Source: an uncultured Pseudomonadales bacterium (GTDB taxonomy: Bacteria; Pseudomonadota; Gammaproteobacteria; Pseudomonadales; Azotimanducaceae). From it: a DNA stretch of 38,499 nucleotides. This document shows positions 31,342 to 38,499 of this stretch, one piece after another. The DNA is taken from positions 1 to 38,499 of the forward strand of contig CALIKQ010000046.1 of the NCBI GenBank assembly GCA_938017975.1, written 5' to 3'. The position numbers were made by a program, and so were the translations under genes. The notes below the pieces were generated by a model that was not told where the DNA came from, searched no databases, and saw only the letters and a program-made list of their open reading frames with translations. Each line of letters begins with the position of its first letter. Position 1 is the first letter of the stretch.

Positions 31342-32781
31342 TTACTGAGCTCCTTGGGACAGATCTGTTTCTAGGCTGGGTTCGACCTGCCATACAGGAT
31401 TGAGTGTTTCGAGTGCCCGGGCTAGGCGAAGCACCGACAAATCAGATCCGGGGCGTCCAATGATCTGAAGTCCGACGGGAAGGCCTGTTTCGCTGAAGCC
31501 GCACGGCAGTGACAGGGCGGGTAGACCCGTCACGGAAATTAAAGAGCAGGATTGCATCCATTGAATATAGGTTTCCATGGCCTGACCGTTGATATGCTTG
31601 ACAAACTCTAAGGATGCGTCAAAGGGCAGCACCTGCACCACGGGCGTTAGAAGAAAGTCGTAGATGTTAAAAAAAGCATGGACCCTCTGAGTCAACAACT
31701 CCCGCGCTTGCTCCGCTGCATGAATCTGTTGCGAGGTCAGCGCAAGCCCTTGTTCCACATTCCAGACCACCGTGGCTTTATAATCCGCAGGATTTTTCCT
31801 AACGCCTGGCCCGTGTTTTCGTGCAAACGCTGCGGCTCGCAGGACATGAAAGGTGTGGGCCGCGCCAGATAAGTCTGGGCAGGCGAATTCATGATGCGCC
31901 TTGAGTTCGCGCAAGAGGCCCGCGACGCTGTTGATGACTTGACTCACTTCGGCTTCGATGGGAATTTGGTGATTGAAATCGGGGCTGAGTGCAATGCGCG
32001 TTCGTTCCCCGATCGGTACAATCGGTGGCGCGTAATCCTCCGGTTTCATCTCTGATAACGGTGCCTCAGGGTGGGGACCGGCCATGACACTGAGCAACAA
32101 GGCGCAATCATCGACAGTGCGTGCCATAGGGCCGACAATGGGCAAAGGATCATTGGGCGCGTCTGTTGGCAACAGCGGTACTCGACCCGCTGTAGTCCTA
32201 AAACCGACCACATTACAAAAACTCGCTGGATTTCGAAGTGAGCCTCCCAGATCACTGCCGTCCGCAATTGGGATCATTCTTGCTGCGAGCGCCGCAGCTG
32301 CTCCGCCAGAACTGCCCCCAGCGCTTTTGGATAGATCATAAGGGTTGCGAGTCACGCCAAAGATTGGATTAAACGTGTGTGAGCCCGCACCCCATTCTGG
32401 AGTATTGGTTTTTCCAAGGGTTATGGCGCCGGCCGCACGCATTCGTTTGATAATTTCTGCGTCTTGAGTGGGCAGAAAATCCGCATAGAGTTTCGATCCA
32501 AAAGTAGTCCGAATACCCTTGGTCAGAGTCAGATCTTTATGAGCAATTGGAATGCCTGCCAGTGCGGGCAAAGTTTCGCCCTTTGCGACCATACGATCGA
32601 TATTCCTGGCTTGGGTAAAGGCACGATCTGGAACCAATGTGACGAGGGCATTGACGCGGGGGTTTACAGCATCGATGCGCTCGAGGTGCGCTCGAGTAAC
32701 TTCAACAGCTGAAATAGCTTTGGCCGCGATGGCTGTCCGGATTTCTTGTGCACTCCACTGCCAAGGTTCTGACGTGTTCAT
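31342..32781 (-). CDS. Amidase-signature hydrolase
   Basis: This 479-residue amidase-signature enzyme has the full Ser-cisSer-Lys triad: Lys82 (AHKDLTL), cis-Ser157 (SAGGSSGG) and nucleophile Ser181 (ADGSDLGGSLRNPAS), with the 24-residue gap between the two serines that is typical of the family. It has no signal peptide and so is cytoplasmic. GatA is unlikely because gatB and gatC are absent nearby. The substrate is an unknown amide. It heads an operon with the threonine synthase-like gene, which might use an amino acid product of the amide cleavage. A 343-bp gap with no gene lies upstream. Confidence 0.92.
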   Translation of the reverse strand: MNTSEPWQWSAQEIRTAIAAKAISAVEVTRAHLERIDAVNPRVNALVTLVPDRAFTQARNIDRMVAKGETLPALAGIPIAHKDLTLTKGIRTTFGSKLYADFLPTQDAEIIKRMRAAGAITLGKTNTPEWGAGSHTFNPIFGVTRNPYDLSKSAGGSSGGAAAALAARMIPIADGSDLGGSLRNPASFCNVVGFRTTAGRVPLLPTDAPNDPLPIVGPMARTVDDCALLLSVMAGPHPEAPLSEMKPEDYAPPIVPIGERTRIALSPDFNHQIPIEAEVSQVINSVAGLLRELKAHHEFACPDLSGAAHTFHVLRAAAFARKHGPGVRKNPADYKATVVWNVEQGLALTSQQIHAAEQARELLTQRVHAFFNIYDFLLTPVVQVLPFDASLEFVKHINGQAMETYIQWMQSCSLISVTGLPALSLPCGFSETGLPVGLQIIGRPGSDLSVLRLARALETLNPVWQVEPSLETDLSQGAQ

Positions 32782-33124
32782 CTTGAAGCCTATGCTTTTT
32801 AAACACTATAGCCCGGGAATAGGGCCCGGTAGTAGTCGATGGGGGGAAATATCGGGATTGCCGAACCCTAATTCGAAGTTCATTGATGGCTGAGATGGTC
32901 TGGATAGGCTGGTGTTGGAGCGAGCGTCAGTTGCGATTAAACGGCTAGACGGTGTGAGGAATTTGCACGCAGCGCATCTGGGGAGTCTTTAGCGATTGGG
33001 ACTGAAGGCTCGTCCGCATCAAGTATCGAGTCGCATTCTCTTGATGAAAGGGTCCCGCGCTCTGCCAGACCCCCGATCACGATCGGTCAAAACGCTGTTT
33101 TGAGGCGTTGGCTCGAGGCTGAAG
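32782..33124. other. Gene-free intergenic region
   Basis: In these 343 bp between two minus-strand genes I see no supported gene or RNA. The left part must carry the promoter of the amidase operon; the right part holds two adjacent hairpins after the RNase J-like gene. Confidence 0.5.
33073..33103 (-). terminator. Double hairpin after the RNase J-like gene
   Basis: TCAAAAC-GCT-GTTTTGA (33087-33103, perfect 7-bp arms, loop of 3) abuts CCGAT-CACG-ATCGG (33073-33086). Both lie 22-52 bp past the stop on the minus strand. There is no clear T tract, so terminator or 3'-end protector function is inferred. Confidence 0.45.
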
Positions 33125-34501
33125 CTAAACCTGGATCAACGTTTTGTTGTTGGGATCATACTTTAATCTTCCTGCTTTAAGACAGCCACGCTTTATCGAA
33201 GGGTGGCCAGAAAGGACAAAAAGATCGCCATTTTTCCCGACCAGCTGGTGGGGTATTTGATGTTGTCGCGCGCGTGCGGCGCTGGCACTTAAATGCTCGG
33301 GCTCGCCGTGGACAGGCACGCTGATGTAAGGGTGCACCGTGTTGTAGATGTGATCGAGCTCTTCTTGGCATGGATGTCCAGACGCATGCAGGTTTAGTTC
33401 GTCGTGATCATCTGCGGCAATCACTTGTGCGCCTTGGGCTCTGAGCCCTTTAATCATTCGAGTGACTGCTGCTTCGTTACCGGGAATGGTTTTGGTGCTG
33501 AGGATAACCAGATCGTCACGACTCAGAGCGAAATCTGGATGCTCATCAACGGCAAGCCGTGACAGCGCCGCGCCCTGTTCGCCCTGACTGCCGGTCGCAA
33601 TGACGAGGGCGTTGGCGTTCGGCAGGTAACCCAAATCAGACAAGGGGATCTCGGGAAATTCATGCTTAAGGTAGCCCGCCTGCTTTGCAATCCGCGTCAT
33701 TCGTGTCATGGAGCGTCCGGCCAACGCAAGGTGGCGATCCGTTTTTACGGCGGCAGAACCGATAGACTGCAGGCGCGCAATGTTGCTTGCAAAGCATCCA
33801 ATAATGACGCGACCTTGGGTTTGTTCAATGAGGCGCCTGAGCCCCTCACTGATGAGCTGTTCCGATTTAGAATGTCCAGGTTTGAGTGCATTGGTGGAAT
33901 CAATCACTAGCGCGGTGATCGGCGGTAACGTTTTGCTACTGAATTGTTGACTCTGAAATGCCGGTCCCACCACCGGGGTCGAGTCTATTTTCCAGTCAGC
34001 GGTGTGCAAAATGTTGCCTGCGGGCGTCTCGATCAGTAATGCATGGGTCTCTGGGGTTGAATGGGTGATAGGCAGCCACGTGACACGGAATGGACCGATT
34101 TGTCGCGATCCGTAACTGTTGACCCAGTTGATGTTGGGTCGCAGGGCTTTACCTTTAAACTTTTCCTGAATGACCCCACCGGTAAAGGGGGTTGTATAGA
34201 TGGTTTTGGGAAACCTTGAATACAAATACGGTAAGGCGCCAATATGATCCTCGTGAGCGTGTGTTGCAACAATGGCCTCAAGACGGCTCAATGCCGCGGA
34301 CGCCGGTCCTGGGTCGGGCATCTCGACACGGTTTTGGCCGTTGGCCGCTTTCTCAAAAGTGATGCCACAATCCACCATGAGCCAGACGCCGTCGTGACCG
34401 AAAAGATTAAGATTCATGCCGATTTCGCCGCAACCCCCAAGAGGCAGGAACCACAGAGCGTCGCCGGGCGGGCTTGCTAGATCTGGGGCTTGGATTGGCA
34501 T
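33125..34501 (-). CDS. RNase J-like metallo-beta-lactamase nuclease
   Basis: The 458-residue protein is of the RNase J/beta-CASP type. It has the metal motif THAHEDHIGALPYL (His81, His83, Asp85, His86), the further ligand segments PITHSTPE and HTADWKID, beta-CASP segments (VIIGCFASNIARLQS, LVIATGSQGEQGAA) and the closing LNLHASGHPCQEE with HGEPEHLSASAARARQ. It lacks the roughly 100-residue C-terminal dimerisation domain of Bacillus RNase J. The start at 34501 gives the family N-terminus near LWFLPLGGCGEIGMN, and its 5' end overlaps nei by 25 bp. RNase J proteins are uncommon in gammaproteobacteria, so this may be a specialised RNA or DNA processing enzyme. Confidence 0.85.
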   Translation of the reverse strand: MPIQAPDLASPPGDALWFLPLGGCGEIGMNLNLFGHDGVWLMVDCGITFEKAANGQNRVEMPDPGPASAALSRLEAIVATHAHEDHIGALPYLYSRFPKTIYTTPFTGGVIQEKFKGKALRPNINWVNSYGSRQIGPFRVTWLPITHSTPETHALLIETPAGNILHTADWKIDSTPVVGPAFQSQQFSSKTLPPITALVIDSTNALKPGHSKSEQLISEGLRRLIEQTQGRVIIGCFASNIARLQSIGSAAVKTDRHLALAGRSMTRMTRIAKQAGYLKHEFPEIPLSDLGYLPNANALVIATGSQGEQGAALSRLAVDEHPDFALSRDDLVILSTKTIPGNEAAVTRMIKGLRAQGAQVIAADDHDELNLHASGHPCQEELDHIYNTVHPYISVPVHGEPEHLSASAARARQHQIPHQLVGKNGDLFVLSGHPSIKRGCLKAGRLKYDPNNKTLIQV

Positions 34502-35307
34502 GATGCGCAGTAATATAAGCGACGGCCCAAGACTGTGCGCGTAGCAATTGGTGTAGTGCAGCGATAACACGGCAGGCCACTGCGATCGAAAATCCAAAAG
34601 CGATGGTCTTCAAAGGTTGCACCCGATGCCTTCAGCCTGGTTGCCCGTTTGAGGTCAAGGGTGATGCCGCCGGTTTGATAACTTTGTCGGCTTAAAGTCA
34701 GGGCAGCGTTCGCGAGCTTCAATCGCTGTTGGCGCGATAGCTGAAAAGGCCGCCAGTCTGGATCCAGATTGGCCGCAAACAAGATTTCTGTTCTCAGGTA
34801 ATTGCCCAACCCTGCCAGAAAGGCTTGGTTGAGGAGCAGTGAGCCAAGGGTTTGTTGACTAAAGCGTGGGTCTAGAGAGCGCTCTGAGATGCTGGCCACT
34901 GACAACGCTGGATCCAAAATATCGGGTCCCAGCTTGACCAGAAATGGATGATCCTGCAGCGACGTTGTTTTCCAGAATTTGATATCAGTGGCGCTATAAA
35001 GGCGTACGGTTTTCCTGCCAGCACCAAGCTCAAGCCTGAGCTGGCGACCTTTCAAATAGGGGTCGCCCAGTCGAGCGGTTTCCCACACACCATAAAGCTG
35101 GTTGTGAGAGTAGAGCGATAAGCCATTGTCGAAATGGGTCAGCAGTGCTTTGCCGTGGGGCGTAAATGCTCTGACGGTAGCGCCTTTTATTTTCTTACCG
35201 TAGCTGCGAAGGCTCGGATACGGCAGGTAAATGTGTTCGAGCGGCCGTCCCTGAACAGCCCGGCTCAATTGATCGGCAGCGCGTCTTATTTCTGGTCCTT
35301 CAGGCAC
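34477..35307 (-). CDS. nei: Endonuclease VIII (DNA glycosylase/AP lyase)
   Basis: The 276-residue Fpg/Nei-family glycosylase removes oxidised pyrimidines. It has N-terminal MPEGPEIRRAAD with catalytic Pro2 and Glu3, Lys53 in HGKALLTHF, Nei-type SLYSHNQLYGVWET, the helix-two-turn-helix LLNQAFLAGLGNYLRTEILFAANLDPDW and a C-terminal zinc finger (CYRC ... CASC). The resemblance to E. coli Nei, rather than Fpg, is clear from the N-terminal half and the SHNQLYGVW segment. The last 25 bases overlap the start of the RNase J-like gene, so the two are co-transcribed. Together with the MTH1-type Nudix gene it points to strong oxidative-damage defence. Confidence 0.96.
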   Translation of the reverse strand: MPEGPEIRRAADQLSRAVQGRPLEHIYLPYPSLRSYGKKIKGATVRAFTPHGKALLTHFDNGLSLYSHNQLYGVWETARLGDPYLKGRQLRLELGAGRKTVRLYSATDIKFWKTTSLQDHPFLVKLGPDILDPALSVASISERSLDPRFSQQTLGSLLLNQAFLAGLGNYLRTEILFAANLDPDWRPFQLSRQQRLKLANAALTLSRQSYQTGGITLDLKRATRLKASGATFEDHRFWIFDRSGLPCYRCTTPIATRTVLGRRLYYCASCQSKPQI

Positions 35308-35357
35308 GGGTGGCTCGTTGGTAAGGTGATGTAGTTACGCGATTGCACAAATTGAGA

Positions 35358-36272
35358 TCAGATCTTCAGCAAATCGGCCTGGGTTAAAAGTGGCTCGATG
35401 AGTTTCATCGTCGCTTGGTCAACCATCACCCCATCAACGCTCACCGCACCTTGGCCTGCTTTTAAAGCCGCTTGATAGGCAGCCTTTTGTGCCCTTGCTC
35501 GCGCCACATCTGCCTGATCTGGTGAGAAGCACTCGGAGATAAGCGGTGCTTGGCTGGGGTGAATCGCCCATTTTCCTGAAAGGCCCATCAATTTTCCGGT
35601 TTGGCTATCGGCAATAAGTCCGTCGGTATCTTTATAGTCGGCAAACGGACCGTCAATGGGCACCAAGCCATGGGCCCTTGCCGCCATAACCAGTCGAGAA
35701 CGGGGGTAGTGCCATAGATCTCCTGGGTAGGCGCCTTGATGGCCAATATCAAGCATTGGCATCTGCTGACTGGCAGCAAAATCACCCATCCCGAAAATTA
35801 AGGCTTCTAGGCGCGGGCTACCGGCGGCGATTTCATTGATATTGATCATGCCTTTGGCATCTTCGATCAGCGCTTCAATACCAGTCGGCTCGCCGATTCC
35901 GTAGGCGGACTCGACCTGAGCCAATAGCTGATCCAAAAATTTGATGTCGGTTACCGTCTGAGTTTTGGGGAGAATCAAAGTGTCTGGGCATCGTCCTCCT
36001 TTGCCAGCGGCTTCAATGAGTGCAATCACATCCTGAAAGCAGTGATGAGAACCGACATCATTAATTCTGACTGAGAGGGTAGGGGCTTGCCAGGTCGCGT
36101 TCGCTAAATGGTCCGCCACCAAGGTTCGGGCTGTGGATTTTTCCTGAGGCGCAACTGCGTCTTCTAGATCAATGACAATGACATCAACATCTATGGCCAG
36201 GCTTTTCTCTAGCATTTTTGCGCTGCTGCCTGGTACGGTCAAGTGACAGCGGCGAAGTCGATGATGAGGCAT
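35358..36272 (-). CDS. Malyl-CoA/citramalyl-CoA lyase-like aldolase (CitE family)
   Basis: The 304-residue HpcH/HpaI-CitE-type TIM-barrel enzyme shows LTVPGSSAKMLEKSLAIDVDVIVIDLEDAVAPQEKSTAR, the CoA-binding and metal-coordinating signature, with SVRIND (Arg/Asn), ILPKTQ, IEALIEDAKGM (metal Glu), IFGMGDFAAS and KWAIHPSQ. The order matches L-malyl-CoA/beta-methylmalyl-CoA lyases, which split malyl-CoA into glyoxylate and acetyl-CoA. Other CitE-like enzymes cut citramalyl-CoA. AAGGAGGA precedes the ATG, a strong ribosome site. The gene is divergent from malate synthase G; both use glyoxylate and acetyl-CoA, which supports the malyl-CoA assignment. Confidence 0.88.
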   Translation of the reverse strand: MPHHRLRRCHLTVPGSSAKMLEKSLAIDVDVIVIDLEDAVAPQEKSTARTLVADHLANATWQAPTLSVRINDVGSHHCFQDVIALIEAAGKGGRCPDTLILPKTQTVTDIKFLDQLLAQVESAYGIGEPTGIEALIEDAKGMININEIAAGSPRLEALIFGMGDFAASQQMPMLDIGHQGAYPGDLWHYPRSRLVMAARAHGLVPIDGPFADYKDTDGLIADSQTGKLMGLSGKWAIHPSQAPLISECFSPDQADVARARAQKAAYQAALKAGQGAVSVDGVMVDQATMKLIEPLLTQADLLKI

Positions 36273-36445
36273 AAAGTCCTCCTTGTTGTCGTCTAAACTC
36301 AGAATATCACGTATTCCCTTGAAGATATGATCGACTTCCGAGTAGGTCGTCTTAGGGAACAGTGGGCTGTCCGTCAGGACGCTGATGTTAACGGTACTGC
36401 TGTCATAGTATACTGGTGATCGAAAAAAAGAGCGTGGAATGTCGA

Positions 36446-38499
36446 ATGGGTGACCGAATTAATATGGCTGGATTACAAATTGCGCCTGAGCTTTATGAGT
36501 TTATCGGGACGGAGGTTTTGCCCGAGCTGCCTGTGTCGGATGAGGCTTTTTGGGAAGGACTCAGTCGCGTCATTCATGAATATTCGCCTCGAAACAAAGC
36601 GCTACTGCTGACACGTGATCGGCTACAGGAACAGATTGATCAATGGCATCAAGCGCATGCAGGGCAGGCTTTGGATGCGGTTGCCTATGAAGCCTTTCTT
36701 CGCGAGATAGGTTATTTGTTGCCTGAGGTTGATGATTTCGAAATTAAGACCAGCAATGTGGATCCCGAAATAGCGGAGATCGCTGGACCTCAGCTGGTGG
36801 TGCCCATCATGAATGCGCGGTTTGCGCTCAACGCGGCCAATGCACGGTGGGGTAGCCTGTTCGACGCGCTCTACGGAACCGATGTGATCGAGGAAACCTC
36901 TGGGTATGAGAAGGGGCAGAGCTACAATCCGAAACGTGGGGAGAAGGTCATCGCCTATGCCTCTCGGGTGCTGGATCGGCTGGCACCACTGGCGTCAGCA
37001 AGCCACAGCGATGTTATGGCCTACGAGATTCGAGACGGCAATTTGGTAGCGGTCTGCGATGACAATCGTATCTCAGCTTTAGTGGACGGTACGCAATGTC
37101 GGGGCTTTAACGGCTCGCCGAATGCGCCCAGCGCGATTCTTCTCGCGCACCACCGTCTTCATTTGGAAATTCAGGTAGACCGAATGGACAGTGTCGGGCA
37201 AACGCATAAGGCTGGGGTAAAAGACGTTTTGCTTGAGGCTGCGATTTCCACAATTCAAGACTGTGAAGACTCGGTTGCCGCGGTTGATGCCGAGGACAAG
37301 ACCTTAGTCTATCGGAATTGGTTGGGGCTCATGAGGGGCGACTTGGAAGAATCCTTTGAGAAATCAGGACAGACCCTCAAAAGAACTTTGACCTCCGACC
37401 GAGAGTATCAAGGCCTGAACGGCGATACGCTGATACTGCCGGGGAGAAGTTTGCTTTTAATTCGCAACGTTGGACATCTGATGACGTCGGATGCGGTGCT
37501 CGATGCCTCAGGTTTTGAGGTGCCGGAAGGAATTTTGGATGCCTACGTCACCAGCGCTATCGCGATGTTTGATTTGCTGGGGAAGAGTCGTGTCCAGAAT
37601 TCTCGCTGTGGCAGCGTTTATATCGTCAAGCCAAAAATGCATGGGCCCGAGGAGGTCAGGTTTACGGTGGACCTATTTGCAGCCGTTGAAGACTGTCTTG
37701 GACTGCCGCCAAACACGCTTAAAATAGGGATCATGGATGAAGAACGGAGAACGAGCCTGAATTTGAAGGCCTGCATTTTTGAGGCGCGCGAGCGGGTGAT
37801 CTTTATCAATACGGGTTTTTTGGATCGCACGGGCGATGAGATTCACACGAGTATGGAGGCTGGGCCGGTTGTTAGAAAGACCTTGATGAGACAACAGCCC
37901 TGGATTGTGGCGTATGAGGATTGGAACGTTGATCGAGGGCTTGAAGCTGGGTTCTCCGGTCGAGCTCAAATCGGAAAAGGCATGTGGGCCATGCCGGATG
38001 AGATGGCGCAGATGATGTCAACGAAAGCCGCTCACCCAGAGGCGGGGGCAAATTGCGCTTGGGTGCCGTCGCCAACGGCTGCAACGCTGCATGCCATGCA
38101 TTATCACGAGATTAATGTGGCGGATAGGCAGACCGAGTTATCTCAAGCCAGCCGAGCGACTCTAGAAGACTTAATGACCCTGCCGCTGCTTCGTGGCGAG
38201 AATCTTTCAAGTGCGGAGATTCGAGAAGAACTTGAAAACAACGTTCAGGGCATCCTCGGCTACGTTGTGCGCTGGGTGGATCAGGGGATTGGTTGCTCGA
38301 AAGTTCCGGACATTCACGATGTCGGACTCATGGAGGACCGAGCGACGTTGAGAATTTCCTCTCAGCATATCGCGAATTGGCTGCGTCATGGCTTGTGTCA
38401 GCGAGCAGAGGTGCAAGGAATTTTGGAAAAAATGGCAGCAATCGTTGACGCGCAAAACGAGGGCGATCCGCTCTACCGGCCGATGGCCCCAAACTTTGA
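36446..38499 (+). CDS. glcB: Malate synthase G, 3' end beyond window
   Basis: Malate synthase G condenses glyoxylate with acetyl-CoA to malate. The frame is open to the right edge, with 684 of roughly 725 codons present. The final visible residues, [11 protein letters not shown], normally precede about 40 more. The TGA at the last three bases is out of frame. Visible motifs include [106 protein letters not shown] (metal Asp) and [22 protein letters not shown] (catalytic Asp). ATG 36446 is chosen because [14 protein letters not shown] aligns with the N-terminus of Pseudomonas GlcB; ATG 36464 is the alternative. It is divergent from the malyl-CoA lyase-like gene. Confidence 0.97.
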   Translation, partial: MGDRINMAGLQIAPELYEFIGTEVLPELPVSDEAFWEGLSRVIHEYSPRNKALLLTRDRLQEQIDQWHQAHAGQALDAVAYEAFLREIGYLLPEVDDFEIKTSNVDPEIAEIAGPQLVVPIMNARFALNAANARWGSLFDALYGTDVIEETSGYEKGQSYNPKRGEKVIAYASRVLDRLAPLASASHSDVMAYEIRDGNLVAVCDDNRISALVDGTQCRGFNGSPNAPSAILLAHHRLHLEIQVDRMDSVGQTHKAGVKDVLLEAAISTIQDCEDSVAAVDAEDKTLVYRNWLGLMRGDLEESFEKSGQTLKRTLTSDREYQGLNGDTLILPGRSLLLIRNVGHLMTSDAVLDASGFEVPEGILDAYVTSAIAMFDLLGKSRVQNSRCGSVYIVKPKMHGPEEVRFTVDLFAAVEDCLGLPPNTLKIGIMDEERRTSLNLKACIFEARERVIFINTGFLDRTGDEIHTSMEAGPVVRKTLMRQQPWIVAYEDWNVDRGLEAGFSGRAQIGKGMWAMPDEMAQMMSTKAAHPEAGANCAWVPSPTAATLHAMHYHEINVADRQTELSQASRATLEDLMTLPLLRGENLSSAEIREELENNVQGILGYVVRWVDQGIGCSKVPDIHDVGLMEDRATLRISSQHIANWLRHGLCQRAEVQGILEKMAAIVDAQNEGDPLYRPMAPNF

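Noticed and set aside
31342-32781. GatA subunit of the amidotransferase
   Set aside because: No gatB or gatC is nearby, and the protein stands in an operon with a PLP enzyme; a general amidase is more likely.
38497-38499. TGA at the window end as the stop of malate synthase
   Set aside because: It is out of frame: the last full codon is 38495-38497 (Phe), followed by GA of an incomplete codon, and about 40 C-terminal residues are still missing.

Overview
The window reads as a chromosomal segment of a free-living, probably marine gammaproteobacterium. The gene set fits this: a sigma-32 RpoH with its diagnostic box, FeoAB, TonB-dependent receptors, endonuclease VIII, malate synthase G and many acyl-CoA enzymes. 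Base composition looks even, and I see no phage, IS element, CRISPR array, tRNA or rRNA. The lineage is an inference from gene content only.

Left part (1-9600). It opens with an OsmC-type thiol peroxidase gene whose redox cysteine codon is replaced by an in-frame TGA, followed at the right distance by a bacterial SECIS hairpin with a GGUC apical loop. This is a selenoprotein gene, not two short ORFs. Next come a beta-propeller lipoprotein, a small membrane protein, a crotonase, a DUF457-type membrane hydrolase ending in a 20-bp tandem duplication, and a translationally coupled pair of HCCA/DsbA-fold genes. An operon follows with an acyl-CoA dehydrogenase, an APH-like kinase fused to a DUF6285-like tail, and an SDR. 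It resembles a split version of the ACAD10/11 system for 4-hydroxyacyl-CoA.

Middle (9600-26400). feoAB sits behind a near-consensus Fur box. A Na+/Ca2+ exchanger and an APC permease follow, then a dienoyl-CoA isomerase downstream of btuB, which is preceded by a complete cobalamin riboswitch. Then come an SGNH esterase, an MTH1-type Nudix hydrolase, rpoH, a DUF169 gene coupled to a cysteine-rich gene, and a minus-strand fatty-acid cluster (GST, acyl-CoA synthetase, class III CoA-transferase). A TorF-like outer-membrane protein with a strong terminator closes this part.

Right part (26400-38499). A TPP riboswitch controls a thiamine-type TonB receptor, a PnuT-like permease and an uncharacterised secreted protein. 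Then come an amidase/threonine synthase-like pair, an RNase J-like nuclease overlapping nei, and a malyl-CoA lyase-like gene divergent from malate synthase G (glcB), which runs off the right edge.

Together the segment encodes acquisition of scarce cofactors and metals (B12, B1, Fe2+, and selenium use), acyl-CoA and glyoxylate carbon metabolism, and oxidative-damage defence (Sec-OsmC, MTH1-like Nudix, Nei, RpoH).
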